Positions 1-8,677 of a stretch of 15,448 nt of DNA are shown here, in pieces. A program made the translations under genes and the position numbers. Below the pieces are notes generated by a model that worked only from the letters and a program-made list of their open reading frames with translations, made no database searches and was not told the origin of the DNA. The DNA comes from Emmonsiellopsis sp. PD_33 (lineage: Eukaryota; Ascomycota; Eurotiomycetes; Onygenales; Ajellomycetaceae): NCBI GenBank assembly GCA_032988165.1, contig JANTQF010000536.1, positions 1 through 15,448 on the forward strand, written 5' to 3'. Positions within the stretch are counted from its first letter, which is position 1, and each line of letters starts with the position of its first letter.

Positions 1-304
1 GATAAACCTTCCCATGGCAAACATAATCATAATCATTCGCGAGCGTCTGCTCTCCCATACCCACGTCCCTCCAAGCCCCCTTGCCACCTGCGCTCTCATC
101 TTTCCCATCCAGAGCCAGCGTCGAGGCCAGCGCTAGCGATATCGACTCGCCCGTCGCGACTGGGTAGAGCTCTGTGTTCACATCGAGGGTGAAGGTGGTT
201 AGCTGGTCGGTGGAGGTGCAGCTAATGCGCGCGACGCGGTCGTATTTTTGCGCATTGATCGCGGTGATGGTGAAGGTGTCTTCGAAGAGGACGGGGTCGG
301 ACAT
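1..304 (-). CDS. RPB8: DNA-directed RNA polymerases I, II and III subunit Rpb8 (RPABC3), 3'-truncated by the window edge
   Basis: The ATG lies at 304-302 and the frame stays open to base 1, giving 101 codons; the C-terminal part lies outside the window. The translation starts MSDPVLFEDTFTITAIN and contains CTSTDQLTTFTLDVNTELYP (about residues 29-48), a GES-type turn, and LANDYDYVCHGKVY near the cut. These line up in order with the yeast Rpb8 blocks (FDDIF, LTLDINVELFP, LADDYDYVMYG). Rpb8 is a small OB-fold subunit shared by the three nuclear RNA polymerases, and family members are about 145-150 residues long, so roughly two thirds is visible. No intron is needed in this part. It is divergent from ELP4, with 417 bp between the two start codons. 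Identification is by motif comparison from memory. Confidence 0.93.
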   Translation of the reverse strand, partial: MSDPVLFEDTFTITAINAQKYDRVARISCTSTDQLTTFTLDVNTELYPVATGESISLALASTLALDGKDESAGGKGAWRDVGMGEQTLANDYDYVCHGKVY

Positions 305-721
305 TGTGGCGGTGCGGAGGGGAGGCAGAGGGGGGAGGGATTTTTTTCTCGAGGGTGATTATTTGGCCGGAGGCTCTGGGATTAGGATTCTAGATAGTTG
401 GATGCAGCTAGTGTCTAACGTAGGGAGATATGCACTGCGGAACGAGTGAAAAATCGAGGGGTTGGGAGTTGTAGGCAAGATGTGGTGTTGATTGTCTGGT
501 TTCTTGATAGCAGCGCTCAAAAAAAGATGTTGAACTCTATCTGTCCGTTTTTGGTGGATTCCAGTGCCGTTCTATGACTAAGCAGATCTCTCGGCCATGC
601 TGTGGGGAGCCATAAAGCGGCAACACGTAGCTTTCATTTTCGGATCTGTAGCTTCGTCTTGCTCACAACCCCCTCTCCTCTGCTAATTCAATACTGCATC
701 CCATCCTCTCTTGTCACCACC
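305..721. promoter_or_regulatory. Divergent intergenic region between RPB8 and ELP4 (shared promoter and 5' leaders)
   Basis: The 417 bp lie between the two start codons. A G-rich stretch at about 316-340, just upstream of RPB8 on its leader side, reads as a C/T-rich tract on the minus strand, which is common in fungal 5' leaders. A C/T-rich stretch at about 667-720 precedes the ELP4 ATG. I see no convincing TATA box, as is usual for housekeeping genes, and no further gene. Open frames here are short or start only at non-ATG codons. Confidence 0.6.
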
Positions 722-2009
722 ATGTCATTCCGAAAACGAAATATAGGTCTATCCCCCGGCTCGCCTCGTGGAATTGCCCCCAACGCGCCCTCTCCGCACG
801 CTCCGCAACCACCCACCAAACCCATACTCGGTCTCCGCCCCTCCCCAGTTGATGGACGGCAGACAACATCCACAGGCACACCGACTTTGGATGGTTTACT
901 GGCTGGGCATGCCGGTTTTGTGCTAGGAAACTCTCTTCTTATTGAAGAAAGCGGCACGACAGATTTTGCTGGCGCATTGCTCAGATATTACGCGGCGGAG
1001 GGTGTGGTACAGGAACAGCGAATCCACGTTGTTGGAGTTGGTGAGCAGTGGGGAAGAGCTCTTCCAGGGCTTGTTGGGGCGGCGGATGCTGCAGAGGAGA
1101 AGCCTAGTAAGGGCAAGGAAGAGAAGATGAAGATTGCCTGGAGGTATGAGCGGTTGGGAGAGTTTGGGACTGGGATTGCGGGCTCACGAGGTGGGTTAAG
1201 CTAGATATCCGGCCTGCTTACGGGTTAGGACATAAAGTCAAGACACGATATGTCGGCGAGAGATTTTGAACGCTAATTGTTTCGCAGTCCCTGCACCAAA
1301 TGTAGAAAAAAGCCCGGATTCCTCGCAATCGACGCCGACGCCACAAGTTTTTTGTCACACATTTGATTTAACCAAGCGCCTCACACATCCTTCTCTGCCT
1401 TCTATAAATTATATCCCTCTTTCATCCTCGATACATGATGGTTCCCCATATACGCCAGTCCTCAATAGACTCTCCACTACCATATCGACATCCCCGCCGA
1501 ATATTGTCCACAGAGTCATAATTCCGTCCTTGCTCTCGCCTGCTCTCTACCCGCCACATGCCAGCCAACCCGAACACCTATTGCAATTTCTACATTCTCT
1601 GCGCGCACTCCTATCCACATACTCCAATCGCATAACCACCATGATGACACTTCCATTATCTCTATTTCCACGAACGTCGGGGCTCACTCGATGGATCGAA
1701 TTGCTAAACGACGGCGTTATCGAGCTCGCGCCTTTCCCACATCTATCCGACGCTAGCCCGGCCGCAACATCGGGAGCAGCCACAGCCCATGAAGAACCGC
1801 CGCAGGGTATGCTCAAAATTCACCGGCTTCCGGTCCTGCACGAGCGAGGGGGCGGAGGGGACAACAGTCTCGGGGAGGATTGGGCGTTCACGCTTAGCAG
1901 GAGGAAATTCGCGATCAAGCCGTTTAGCTTGCCCCCCGTGGAGGGGGATAATGAAGCGCAGCAAGGGAACACTTCAGGTGCCGCAAGTAAACAGGATCTC
2001 GAATTTTAA
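722..2009 (+). CDS. ELP4: Elongator complex protein 4 (PAXNEB family), two exons
   Basis: Exons are 722-1190 and 1288-2009, giving 396 residues. Elp4 is part of the Elp4-5-6 RecA-like ring of Elongator, which is needed for mcm5/ncm5 modification of tRNA wobble uridine. Support includes the N-terminal MSFRKRN, a Pro-rich disordered segment (20-42), TTSTGTPTLDGLLAGHAG (48-65), the degenerate P-loop-like strand GNSLLIEESGTTDFAGALLR (69-88), MKIAWRYERLGEF, then FCHTFDLTKRLTHPS and the C-terminal EDWAFTLSRRKFAIKPFSLP block typical of the family. The 97-nt intron (1191-1287) has GTGGGT, a GCTAAT branch site at 1272-1277 and CAG. Splicing restores one frame (SR-V-PAPN), whereas unspliced RNA stops at 1202-1204. 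The ATG at 722 follows CACCACC and is the first in frame. The end faces the small minus-strand gene at 2133. Confidence 0.95.
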
Positions 2010-2132
2010 GCTCGTTGTTGAACCTGGATATCACCAGGTACCTTTATCCAACATCATGCCTGTCGTAATCCACCCGATCACTTAACATGTCTTCCAGCTC
2101 GATCTGCTCTGACATGGCGGATCCAGTGTTGG

Positions 2133-2365
2133 TCATTGTCCGTAAATAACTTCGATCGTAGACGCCATCTCGTGGATTAACGGAGAAACCGGCAAGGCGG
2201 GCCCGGAAGCTATTACCGAGACACGATGATAATGCCAGAAATACTGCTCTTCCTGTTAGATATTGGATCCGACCGAATGGCGAAAACGGGAGTGAAAGAA
2301 TACGTACCGATAAAAAGGAAAAGCGGTCCAAAGAAAAGGAGGCCGAGGAGCCACCAGATACCCAT
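2133..2365 (-). CDS. Small (57 aa) putative single-pass membrane protein, two exons, unrecognised family
   Basis: The proposed exons are 2365-2308 and 2248-2133, separated by a 59-nt intron. Exon 1 encodes MGIWWLLGLLFFGPLFLFI, an almost purely hydrophobic helix suited to a signal anchor. The 5' splice site is a perfect GTACGT. A CTAAC (minus strand, 2259-2255) lies just before AAG, and only the 3' site ending at 2249 keeps the frame. Exon 2 then reads EQYFWHYHRVSVIASGPALP (20-39) followed by VSPLIHEMASTIEVIYGQ and TGA. The coherent frame after splicing, with a hydrophobic head and a polar, conserved-looking tail, argues for a real gene, but the branch-to-AG distance is short and I know no homologue. 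It is convergent with ELP4 (123 bp gap) and divergent from SEN34. It could be a chance model. Its function is unknown. Confidence 0.55.
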
Positions 2366-2866
2366 TGGGGGCAATTATATATGATCAGGATGCGGAGGTT
2401 CGTGATGTTTATTCCAATGTCTTGTTGTGGTGGTGGACTATCCCGAAGCATTGATGTCACATGACCAGGCGGCTCTTTCGCTAGCGCCGAATTACAAAAA
2501 GGCAAATTTTGGAATCTCCAACCCACAACCTTCAACATTCATAAATTCAGGCAGTCAAAAGTATTCGCACTCTTGACCCGGCTAATAATGTGTCACTGGT
2601 AAGTCAGCCCATTCTATTCTTTACTACGTTCTTCCCTCTACATGATTATCTCAATTACATAATCTGTCAATCCCCTGAAAACCCAATTATTATGGGCTTT
2701 TTGACGAGAAACGTAAACTATTTTATGATTCACACAAAAGAAACATCGCATATATTGCAATATCCTCTCTTATATTGGTTCGCGCCAGCTAACCCTTATT
2801 ACTAGTTAACTAGATGTGAACCAGCGCAAAGCCCATATCCAACAGGACAGCGCTAAATTTGTGGCC
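2366..2866. promoter_or_regulatory. Divergent spacer between the 57-aa gene and SEN34, with candidate SEN34 leader intron
   Basis: This 501-bp AT-rich spacer has no ATG-started protein gene that I can support. It contains an E-box-like near-palindrome GTCACATGAC at 2457-2466. It also has the signals of a 5' leader intron: GTAAGT at 2599-2604, a GCTAAC branch site at 2788-2793, and TAG ending at 2805 or 2813. An ATG at 2588-2590 directly before that donor would make a very short upstream ORF in the spliced leader. Confidence 0.45.
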
Positions 2867-3787
2867 ATGGGCAGCATCCCGGACCTCCCGATCCCGATAT
2901 CTCTGATATCAAGACACTACTTTCTCTTCTCAATTGATGCTGTAACATATTTACGTCGCGAATACAATATTTGCGGAGTCTTGACCGGTACCCTGCCGCA
3001 GATCCCCCAGCAGAATGTCTTCTTGGGACTTCCACTTGAGCTTATGCCAGAGGAGGCTCGGCTATTGGTAGAAAAGGGCGTGGCTTATATCGTTGACGAC
3101 GTCAAGGTCCACGAAAAGGGAATGCAAAATCTAGCTGACCAGGATCGGCGCCGGTATCTTCAGTCACTGGAGCAGGAGGGTCGTCAAGCAGCACTGGTCC
3201 AGGCTGGGCGAAAAGAGCAACGCAGAGAGGAAGCTCTCAAAAAGATAGAGAAGAACAAGGCCGGAAAGAAACAACCAGACTCGTCTGAGACTAGCCAGCC
3301 ACCTCAAAATACAAATGAAGAATCTGAAGATTTTATTTTCGGCTCTGAACCGACTCCCTCCACCATCGCATCCTCCAGACCATCCATTGCCGTAGAAGCC
3401 GCTCTTGGCATAACTCCCGCAACCTCTGATGGGTTATTCCCCAAACCCCCGTCCTCACCATCCTCTTCTCTTCCGGTCGTACCACCATCCTACCCACTTT
3501 TCGCACATTTGCATTCGAAGGGTTACTTTCTCTCTCCCGGTCTCCGTTTCGGATGCCAGTACTTGGCGTATCCCGGTGACCCGCTTCGTTTCCATTCACA
3601 CTTCCTAGCCGTTGCATCGGATTGGGATGAAGAGTTCGACATCATGAATCTGGTTGTTGGTGGTAGATTGGGAACCGGCGTTAAGAAAGGTTTCCTCATT
3701 GGAGGTGCAGAAAAGAAAGTCGATGGTTCTGTGGAGGACTCTCCCGAAAAAGTGAGGACCTTTAGTCTTGAATGGGCAGGGATGTGA
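2867..3787 (+). CDS. SEN34: tRNA-splicing endonuclease catalytic subunit Sen34
   Basis: This intronless frame of 306 residues starts at the first in-frame ATG (GCCATGG context); the frame extends upstream only through non-ATG codons. Sen34 is one of two catalytic subunits of the Sen2-Sen34-Sen15-Sen54 endonuclease and cuts the 3' splice site of pre-tRNAs. The N-terminal domain has DAVTYLRREYNICGVLTGTL (24-43), QQNVFLGLPLELMPEEA (48-64) and YIVDDVK. A charged coiled-coil-like stretch (about 90-135) and a Ser/Pro-rich linker (about 136-208) follow. The nuclease domain carries the triad expected for the family: Tyr235 in YLAYPGDP, His243 in RFHSHF, and Lys273/Lys274 in GVKKGF. It ends LEWAGM. 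The next secure gene, POP4, converges on it from 1.4 kb downstream. Confidence 0.95.
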   Translation: MGSIPDLPIPISLISRHYFLFSIDAVTYLRREYNICGVLTGTLPQIPQQNVFLGLPLELMPEEARLLVEKGVAYIVDDVKVHEKGMQNLADQDRRRYLQSLEQEGRQAALVQAGRKEQRREEALKKIEKNKAGKKQPDSSETSQPPQNTNEESEDFIFGSEPTPSTIASSRPSIAVEAALGITPATSDGLFPKPPSSPSSSLPVVPPSYPLFAHLHSKGYFLSPGLRFGCQYLAYPGDPLRFHSHFLAVASDWDEEFDIMNLVVGGRLGTGVKKGFLIGGAEKKVDGSVEDSPEKVRTFSLEWAGM

Positions 3788-5229
3788 AGTTTGAGGTGGC
3801 TAGGGTTTTTTTCTTCTACGACCATCTCTGTTTTTGGGCCTGCCCTAAACACCCCGAAAGCTAGGATTCCTGACTTGGGATTTAGAGCCATGTCCCATAC
3901 TTGTACATGGGTAACATATATGCCTTGCGGCAGATACTCATCTCCGGCACTCGACCAAACACGCTTGTGGGCTCTCATGCCTCACTGTTGGCGATAGCTG
4001 CTGAGAAAGGCGCAAGTCTCAACCTGGGGTTGCTGCCACAAGTACTCCTCATAGCACTTCAGCCACCTCCCATTCAAATCGTCCCGTGGATGATAAACAG
4101 TCAGGGTGGGGATTATTTCAGTCCGTCCGTCGACGTGAGATGTTTATTTGGTCACATCTACCACCTTGTCTATGCACCGTGCTGGAATCACCAGTGGGCG
4201 GGCCACTTGGACATCCCGACATACCACCTACTCCCTTCACTAGCCATGTCGAACCCGAAGGGTTTCACCAGCCCCTGTGAGCAAGCCACCTTATGGAGGT
4301 GCGCGACTAGATGATGGATATGATGCCGGTATTTACTCCACGACAAATATATGATTAGGATAGTATTCCTGCTTCTATTCCAAAGTACTAGGGGCAATTA
4401 TAGTAATCTAATTATCAAACCTAAAATACAATTTCATCATCTTCTGATTCGTTTCACGCTCTTTTTACTCTTGTGATCCTGTAAAAGCAGGTTACATCGG
4501 TATATGCGTGACCTCATTATTCTTCTCCCCACCTCCCTAAATATTGACAGCCTCACTTGCCTCGCAAAAAAGAACGGACGAGCTCATCTTTCACCGGGAA
4601 TAAGCCTGGGATTCCCAAATGGGCAAGCTATCTCTCATTCCGAGTAAACCCCAATAGGGTCACAACAGTTATCGACTGCATACCACCCAACGACTAAAAT
4701 CAAAAACGTATGCCTTCCCATCGAAATCCTTCAAATGATCGTACAGTATCTCTCTCCCATGGACGGATGTTCCGGCTTTTATTCCTGGCCCGTGGTCGTG
4801 GACTGCACTTAGATCTTGGCAGGTCCGGAAGGAGAACGGTTATAATGCGTTACTAGATGGGGATTCTCCCATTTATGTGTTTTGAGGGTGTTGTTGCAGG
4901 TTGCTTGTTTGTTTTCGTGGGCATTGAGCGCCGGTACGTGCTGGCGCCATCAAGCACTATTAGGATACCGCAACGCGAGCGCGTCGCGCGGGGGGTATAT
5001 TTCTGCAATCACATCCCCCATAATTCAGGGTACTGTGTGAGAGGCCTCCGTTCGAATTCTTGGGCAGAACTGTACACCGACGGCAGAATCCTTCGAAAAT
5101 TAGAGTACTCCAGAACATATGGAGGAAGAATCTAGCCTCAACCCGACGAGGAAGGATAATCTGATTTGGCCAATTGTAGACCTGGCTCTCTTGAATTCTC
5201 CACAACCAAAAAGGGGTTGATGAAGTGAT
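3788..5229. other. Spacer between SEN34 and POP4 (convergent), no secure gene
   Basis: This is 1.44 kb between two convergent genes, so both 3' ends lie here. The plus-strand frame at 3907-4314 (MGNIYALRQILISG...) has no recognisable domain and reads like non-coding sequence. An F-box-like fragment at 4714-4848, broken by a frame change, is listed separately. GC is moderate, and I see no tRNA, no long repeat and no transposase motif. Confidence 0.5.
4714..4848 (+). pseudogene. Possible F-box (with ankyrin-like follow-on) gene relic
   Basis: Bases 4714-4764 translate to LPIEILQMIVQYLSPMD, which fits the fungal F-box core (LPxEIxxxIxxYLSP). That frame reaches a stop soon after, at about 4810. 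The coding-like text continues in another frame as PWSWTALRSWQVRKENGY (about 4780-4835), which loosely recalls the TALHWAARKGN signature of an ankyrin repeat. A frame change of this kind, with no adjoining long frame, suggests a decayed F-box/ankyrin gene, a family that is abundant and often pseudogenised in filamentous fungi. The match is short and could be chance. Confidence 0.3.
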
Positions 5230-6027
5230 TCAAAGATAATCGAGATTTTTCCACTTGAATTTCTTGTTGGCTCGGTCGACCGGTCTGTTTTCAAACTGGC
5301 TGCCATGTAGTTCGAAAACTAGATTATCTTGTTGCGCATTTGCGTCCTCGGGGCCACCAGGGGGGACGGGGATGTGGAAGCGAAATATCGTATGTTCCTT
5401 TGGAATTGCTAAGTAATGAAATGTTAGCAACCACCTTGAAGATATCCAACCACTAATAATCAAAACCTATCGAAACCAATACCTACTTTTGACTTCATCC
5501 TTCTCTGTAACCACCATAAATGTAAATTTGGAGTCCCTCACGACAATGCCTTTCACCCCAACGCGACTAACACATCGACTCCGTACAACCTCAAGCTCGG
5601 CGCCATGGAAGTCTGCACTTGCCAGCAAGGCGCCATGTGCCAGGGGGCTAACAAATGGCTTAGATCCATCACGCTTGAAATCCAGCACCTCGTACATGTA
5701 TTCGGTCCACATGCGGTGGAGGCCTTTGAAGACTTCGTACTTGATCTCCTCCTTGGGTAGATCATGGACACCGGTTGCCCTCTTTTCCCGCGCAGACAAC
5801 GGCTTGGGCTTTTGTTTTCGGAGGAAATATTCTTTCTTGCGCAACCGTTGGAGGCGGCGGCGCGAGCGGTTGTCGGCGGGTGTGGGTGACGTTGGGCGGA
5901 GGAAGAGCGGCTTTTGTTTTACTCTCTCAGTAAAAAGCTCCGCGGTGGTGTCGGGGGAGTGAGCGCGGGCTATGAGCTGCTGGGCAATATGGCCCCGCCT
6001 CCCTGGATCAGCATCAGAGGAGGCCAT
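5230..6027 (-). CDS. POP4: RNase P/RNase MRP protein subunit Pop4 (Rpp29 family), two exons
   Basis: Exons are 6027-5487 and 5408-5230, giving 239 residues. Pop4/Rpp29 is an Sm-like-fold subunit of RNase P, which removes 5' leaders of pre-tRNAs, and of RNase MRP, which processes rRNA. Features seen are a basic N-terminal region (about 54-84, rich in Arg/Lys), KGLHRMWTEYMYEVLD (101-116), LLASADFHGAELEVVRSRCV (134-153), VGVKGIVVRDSKFTF, then across the intron VKTIPKEHTIFRF and FELHGSQFENRPVDRANKKF (212-231), a hallmark of the family. The 78-nt intron (5486-5409) has GTAGGT, a GCTAAC branch site (5428-5423) and TAG. The alternative donor 4 nt downstream (AG|GTATTG) would break the frame. The ATG at 6027 is the first in frame. 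It faces SEN34 tail to tail. Confidence 0.94.
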
Positions 6028-7468
6028 TGTGTCGAGGTTTATCGTTTAACAGAATCGACTCTTTGCGACGTGATGATGAAATATTTGGGTTGGAGCTTTT
6101 GATAGTTAAAATTTGGCTGACTAAGCCCATATCTGGATCCATCTCTTCTCCTGTCTGTTATCTTCAACTTCGCACCTCGATGGCCAATGGTATTTTTTAT
6201 GATATTCCAGTTCCCAGGGGCGCAACAATCATGATACCTAGTATATTATGATGCGTCCTAGCAACCTTCCTCATTCCATCAATACCCCAATAACAATATG
6301 GCTTTGTACCTGGCCTATTGCTTGGGCTCATCCAGGGTTATGACCAGACCATTAACTTGACTCTTCCACTGTTAAGCCCAGAGGGTACGATTTATTATGC
6401 TGCCAATTACCTCAATTGGCCTGACAATGTCGCTTTGAGGACCTCGTCATCGCATCCCGCACGACACTATCAAAAGCAGAGGACGTACCTGTATTCCAAG
6501 GTTATATACTTTTTCAGCTTTTGGACACTTCGAGATTCTCGCCCTTGCAGTCACCTCAGGATGCCCCGAATTATGTCAAAAATTGAACGGCCGGATTTCC
6601 AGGGTCAATACGCCCCTCTTGGACATCAAGAGGCTTCGGAGAGATTACGTCCCTATTAAATACATTTGAGGAATCCGACCGGTGTGGAAGGAGAGGACGA
6701 CTACTTGTTACTATTAAACATACCCAAAGAAAACGAGAACCCCGATCTGCTGTTTGATAGACAGCTACATCATTTTCAAGTGTGCAAGTCGGGATGGACC
6801 CCAGAGTTCTATCTTGCCAAATTAGAAAACAATTCGAAATTTGGAACCAACTGTTTACAGTCTGTGGCGTGTATATTTGACAACGCTTGACAGGCCTTGG
6901 AAATGGATATCTAGGGCTAATACGGCTATTGGGTCACGGAATTAAAGAGCATACCCCTTTCTTTATTACGTCGCCCTCCCCAAACAATGAACGACCAGAG
7001 GAATAGTTCTTCTCTAAATATTATTCTATCAGGTGGACATACGTCTTTTGAGTGCCCGTGCGCAGCCGGAAGCCGCGTTTCAGGCGTTTAGGGACCAGGA
7101 AGGCCTGGTCTCAGGGTTCGAGAATGCCAGGATTGTTTCTTGGCTATAAGGATATTCGATCTTTCTGTCTTTCCTCTGTTGAAAACAGAATCAAATTCCG
7201 ACAGGTAACATTGCTTCGGGTTATCCTCACCCCACTTTTGATGTAAGAGATCCCCGCATCAGAGTCAACTTCTCCACGCCGGAGCACAAGATTTGGGGGC
7301 AGTCCTCGGCATGTCAGCGCTTCCCCGCCTTGTGGATGGTGACGATGAATGTCATCCAACTCGCCGCATATAAACGGCAATGCCAGCCGGTAATCTCTCC
7401 CACCTTATATCAAAGGATCGTTTCGTGACACCATCAAGCGCACGAGCAAGGGGAAAAATAAAGAAAAC
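6028..7468. other. Spacer between POP4 and the dioxygenase gene, with ankyrin-like scraps
   Basis: This is 1.44 kb between two divergent start codons. No continuous gene is visible. Two plus-strand scraps resemble ankyrin repeats: TIYYAANYLNWPD at 6387-6425, and GNGYLGLIRLLGHGIKEHTP at about 6896-6955 in a frame running 6881-7006. They lie in different frames with stops between, as expected of a decayed repeat protein or of chance. The frames at 6318-6659 and 6666-6890 have no ATG start and no recognised domain. The promoter of the downstream gene lies at about 7330-7468. Confidence 0.4.
7369..7374 (+). promoter_or_regulatory. TATA box candidate for the dioxygenase gene
   Basis: TATAAA lies 95 bp upstream of the start codon at 7469, a usual fungal distance. 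It is inferred from the motif and its position only. Confidence 0.5.
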
Positions 7469-8677
7469 ATGTCCTACGAAAAAAACTTCGCCGGAATCCC
7501 TCCATTCCCAGACGATGTATCCTGCGCCCCCCTTTTTCGTCTCTCCCTCCAAAAGCTTCTAGATAATGAGGAAGCCGAAGTTCGCCGTTTCTGCAGCGCA
7601 TGCGAGGATCTAGGATTTTTCTACCTAGACCTTCGCGGCACTCAGACGGGCGATGTTATCCTTGAAGATGCCGACAAGCTTTTCGGGATTGGACAACGCT
7701 TGTTCGAGCTGGAGTTGGACGAGAAGCGCCAGTATGATTTCAGCAAGAAGAGCTCATATTTTGGATATAAAGAGACAGGAGCTGGGGTGGTTGATAAGGA
7801 CGGGAATCGAGATAGGCATGAGTTTTATAATGTATTATTCTTTTTATTCTTGATATTTGATTACGTTACATCTATCCGCCTATCTCTACTCCAACTCTTT
7901 AGATTTATTTCCCCCTTTCCCCCCCTTTATCAAAGAAGACGGAACAAGATGATAACATCTAAGAAACAGGTCTCCAAAGATGACATCCTCGGCATCTCCG
8001 ACCCCCTACCGGCCCCAGATGTCCTCACCCAATCCCGCCCCCTATTTAAATCCTTCATGACCAACGCCCACAGCATAGTAACAATCATCCTCAACCTACT
8101 AAACTCACACCTCAACCTACCCCCATCCACACTAGCAAACCTCCACCGCCTCCAAGCCTTCAGCGGCGACCAAGTGCGCATGATCAAAGCACCCCCAGAG
8201 CCCATGGACGACCGCCGCACCGTACTAGGCCAACACACCGATTTCGGCAGCGTAACCGTCCTCTTCAATCGCGTTGGCGGCCTTCAGATCTTGCCCCCAG
8301 GCAAAGATGCGGAATGGCGCTTCGTACGCCCATTACCCAACCACGCGATCATAAATCTGGGGGATGCCATGGTTAAATTCACAAATGGGCTATTACGCTC
8401 CAACATCCATCGAGTAGTGGGCCCTCCGGGTGAGCAGGCTGAGACGACAAGGTATAGTCTAGTGTATTTCTCGCGGCCGGAGGATGATGTGATTCTGAAG
8501 AGGCTGGAAGGGAGTGAACGGATACCGCCGTTGGCAGAGGGGACGGTGGAGGAGGATATTAAGAGTAAGGATTGGATTATTCGGCGAGCGTTGGGGAATC
8601 GGGTTGCGTTGCATAAGAGTATTGATTATGAGAAGAATATGGGGACGGAGATGCTTAGTCGGCGGATTTATGTGTAA
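7469..8677 (+). CDS. 2-oxoglutarate/Fe(II)-dependent dioxygenase (isopenicillin N synthase-like family), two exons
   Basis: The preferred model has exons 7469-7831 and 7970-8677, giving 356 residues. The family couples 2-oxoglutarate decarboxylation to oxidation of small molecules; the substrate here cannot be read from sequence. The DIOX_N-like half spans about 15-120 (EVRRFCSACEDLGFFYLDL, 37-55). The double-stranded beta-helix half has the iron triad His210-x-Asp212 (GQHTDFGSVTVLF) and His268 (SNIHRVV), and the 2-oxoglutarate-binding Arg282-x-Ser284 (TRYSLVYFSRPEDD). NLGDAMVKFTNGLLRSNIHR is typical of the family. The 138-nt pyrimidine-rich intron (GTATTA to CAG) joins HEFYN to VSKDDILG, as in relatives. 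It contains no stop and is a multiple of three, so intron-retained RNA would encode 402 residues. No other biosynthetic genes are adjacent. It converges with the cupredoxin gene. Confidence 0.9.
   Translation: MSYEKNFAGIPPFPDDVSCAPLFRLSLQKLLDNEEAEVRRFCSACEDLGFFYLDLRGTQTGDVILEDADKLFGIGQRLFELELDEKRQYDFSKKSSYFGYKETGAGVVDKDGNRDRHEFYNVLFFLFLIFDYVTSIRLSLLQLFRFISPFPPLYQRRRNKMITSKKQVSKDDILGISDPLPAPDVLTQSRPLFKSFMTNAHSIVTIILNLLNSHLNLPPSTLANLHRLQAFSGDQVRMIKAPPEPMDDRRTVLGQHTDFGSVTVLFNRVGGLQILPPGKDAEWRFVRPLPNHAIINLGDAMVKFTNGLLRSNIHRVVGPPGEQAETTRYSLVYFSRPEDDVILKRLEGSERIPPLAEGTVEEDIKSKDWIIRRALGNRVALHKSIDYEKNMGTEMLSRRIYV

Noticed and set aside
602..721. Upstream extension of the ELP4 frame
   Set aside because: It rests on a GTG codon. 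The first ATG (722) has good context and gives the family-typical MSFRKRN start.
2044..2538. 164-codon minus-strand frame
   Set aside because: It begins at a non-favoured position, has no domain, and competes with the spliced 57-aa gene, which uses other frames with better splice signals.
3901..4314. 137-codon plus-strand frame after SEN34
   Set aside because: It starts at TTG, has no domain, and lies in the 3' region of SEN34. I treat it as non-coding.
5481..5486. Alternative POP4 donor AG|GTATTG, 4 nt downstream of the chosen one
   Set aside because: It shifts the second exon out of frame and loses IPKEHTIFRF and the FELHGSQF block. The GTAGGT donor keeps both.
5489..5962. 157-codon plus-strand frame
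   Set aside because: It is antisense to POP4 exon 1, which has clear family motifs.
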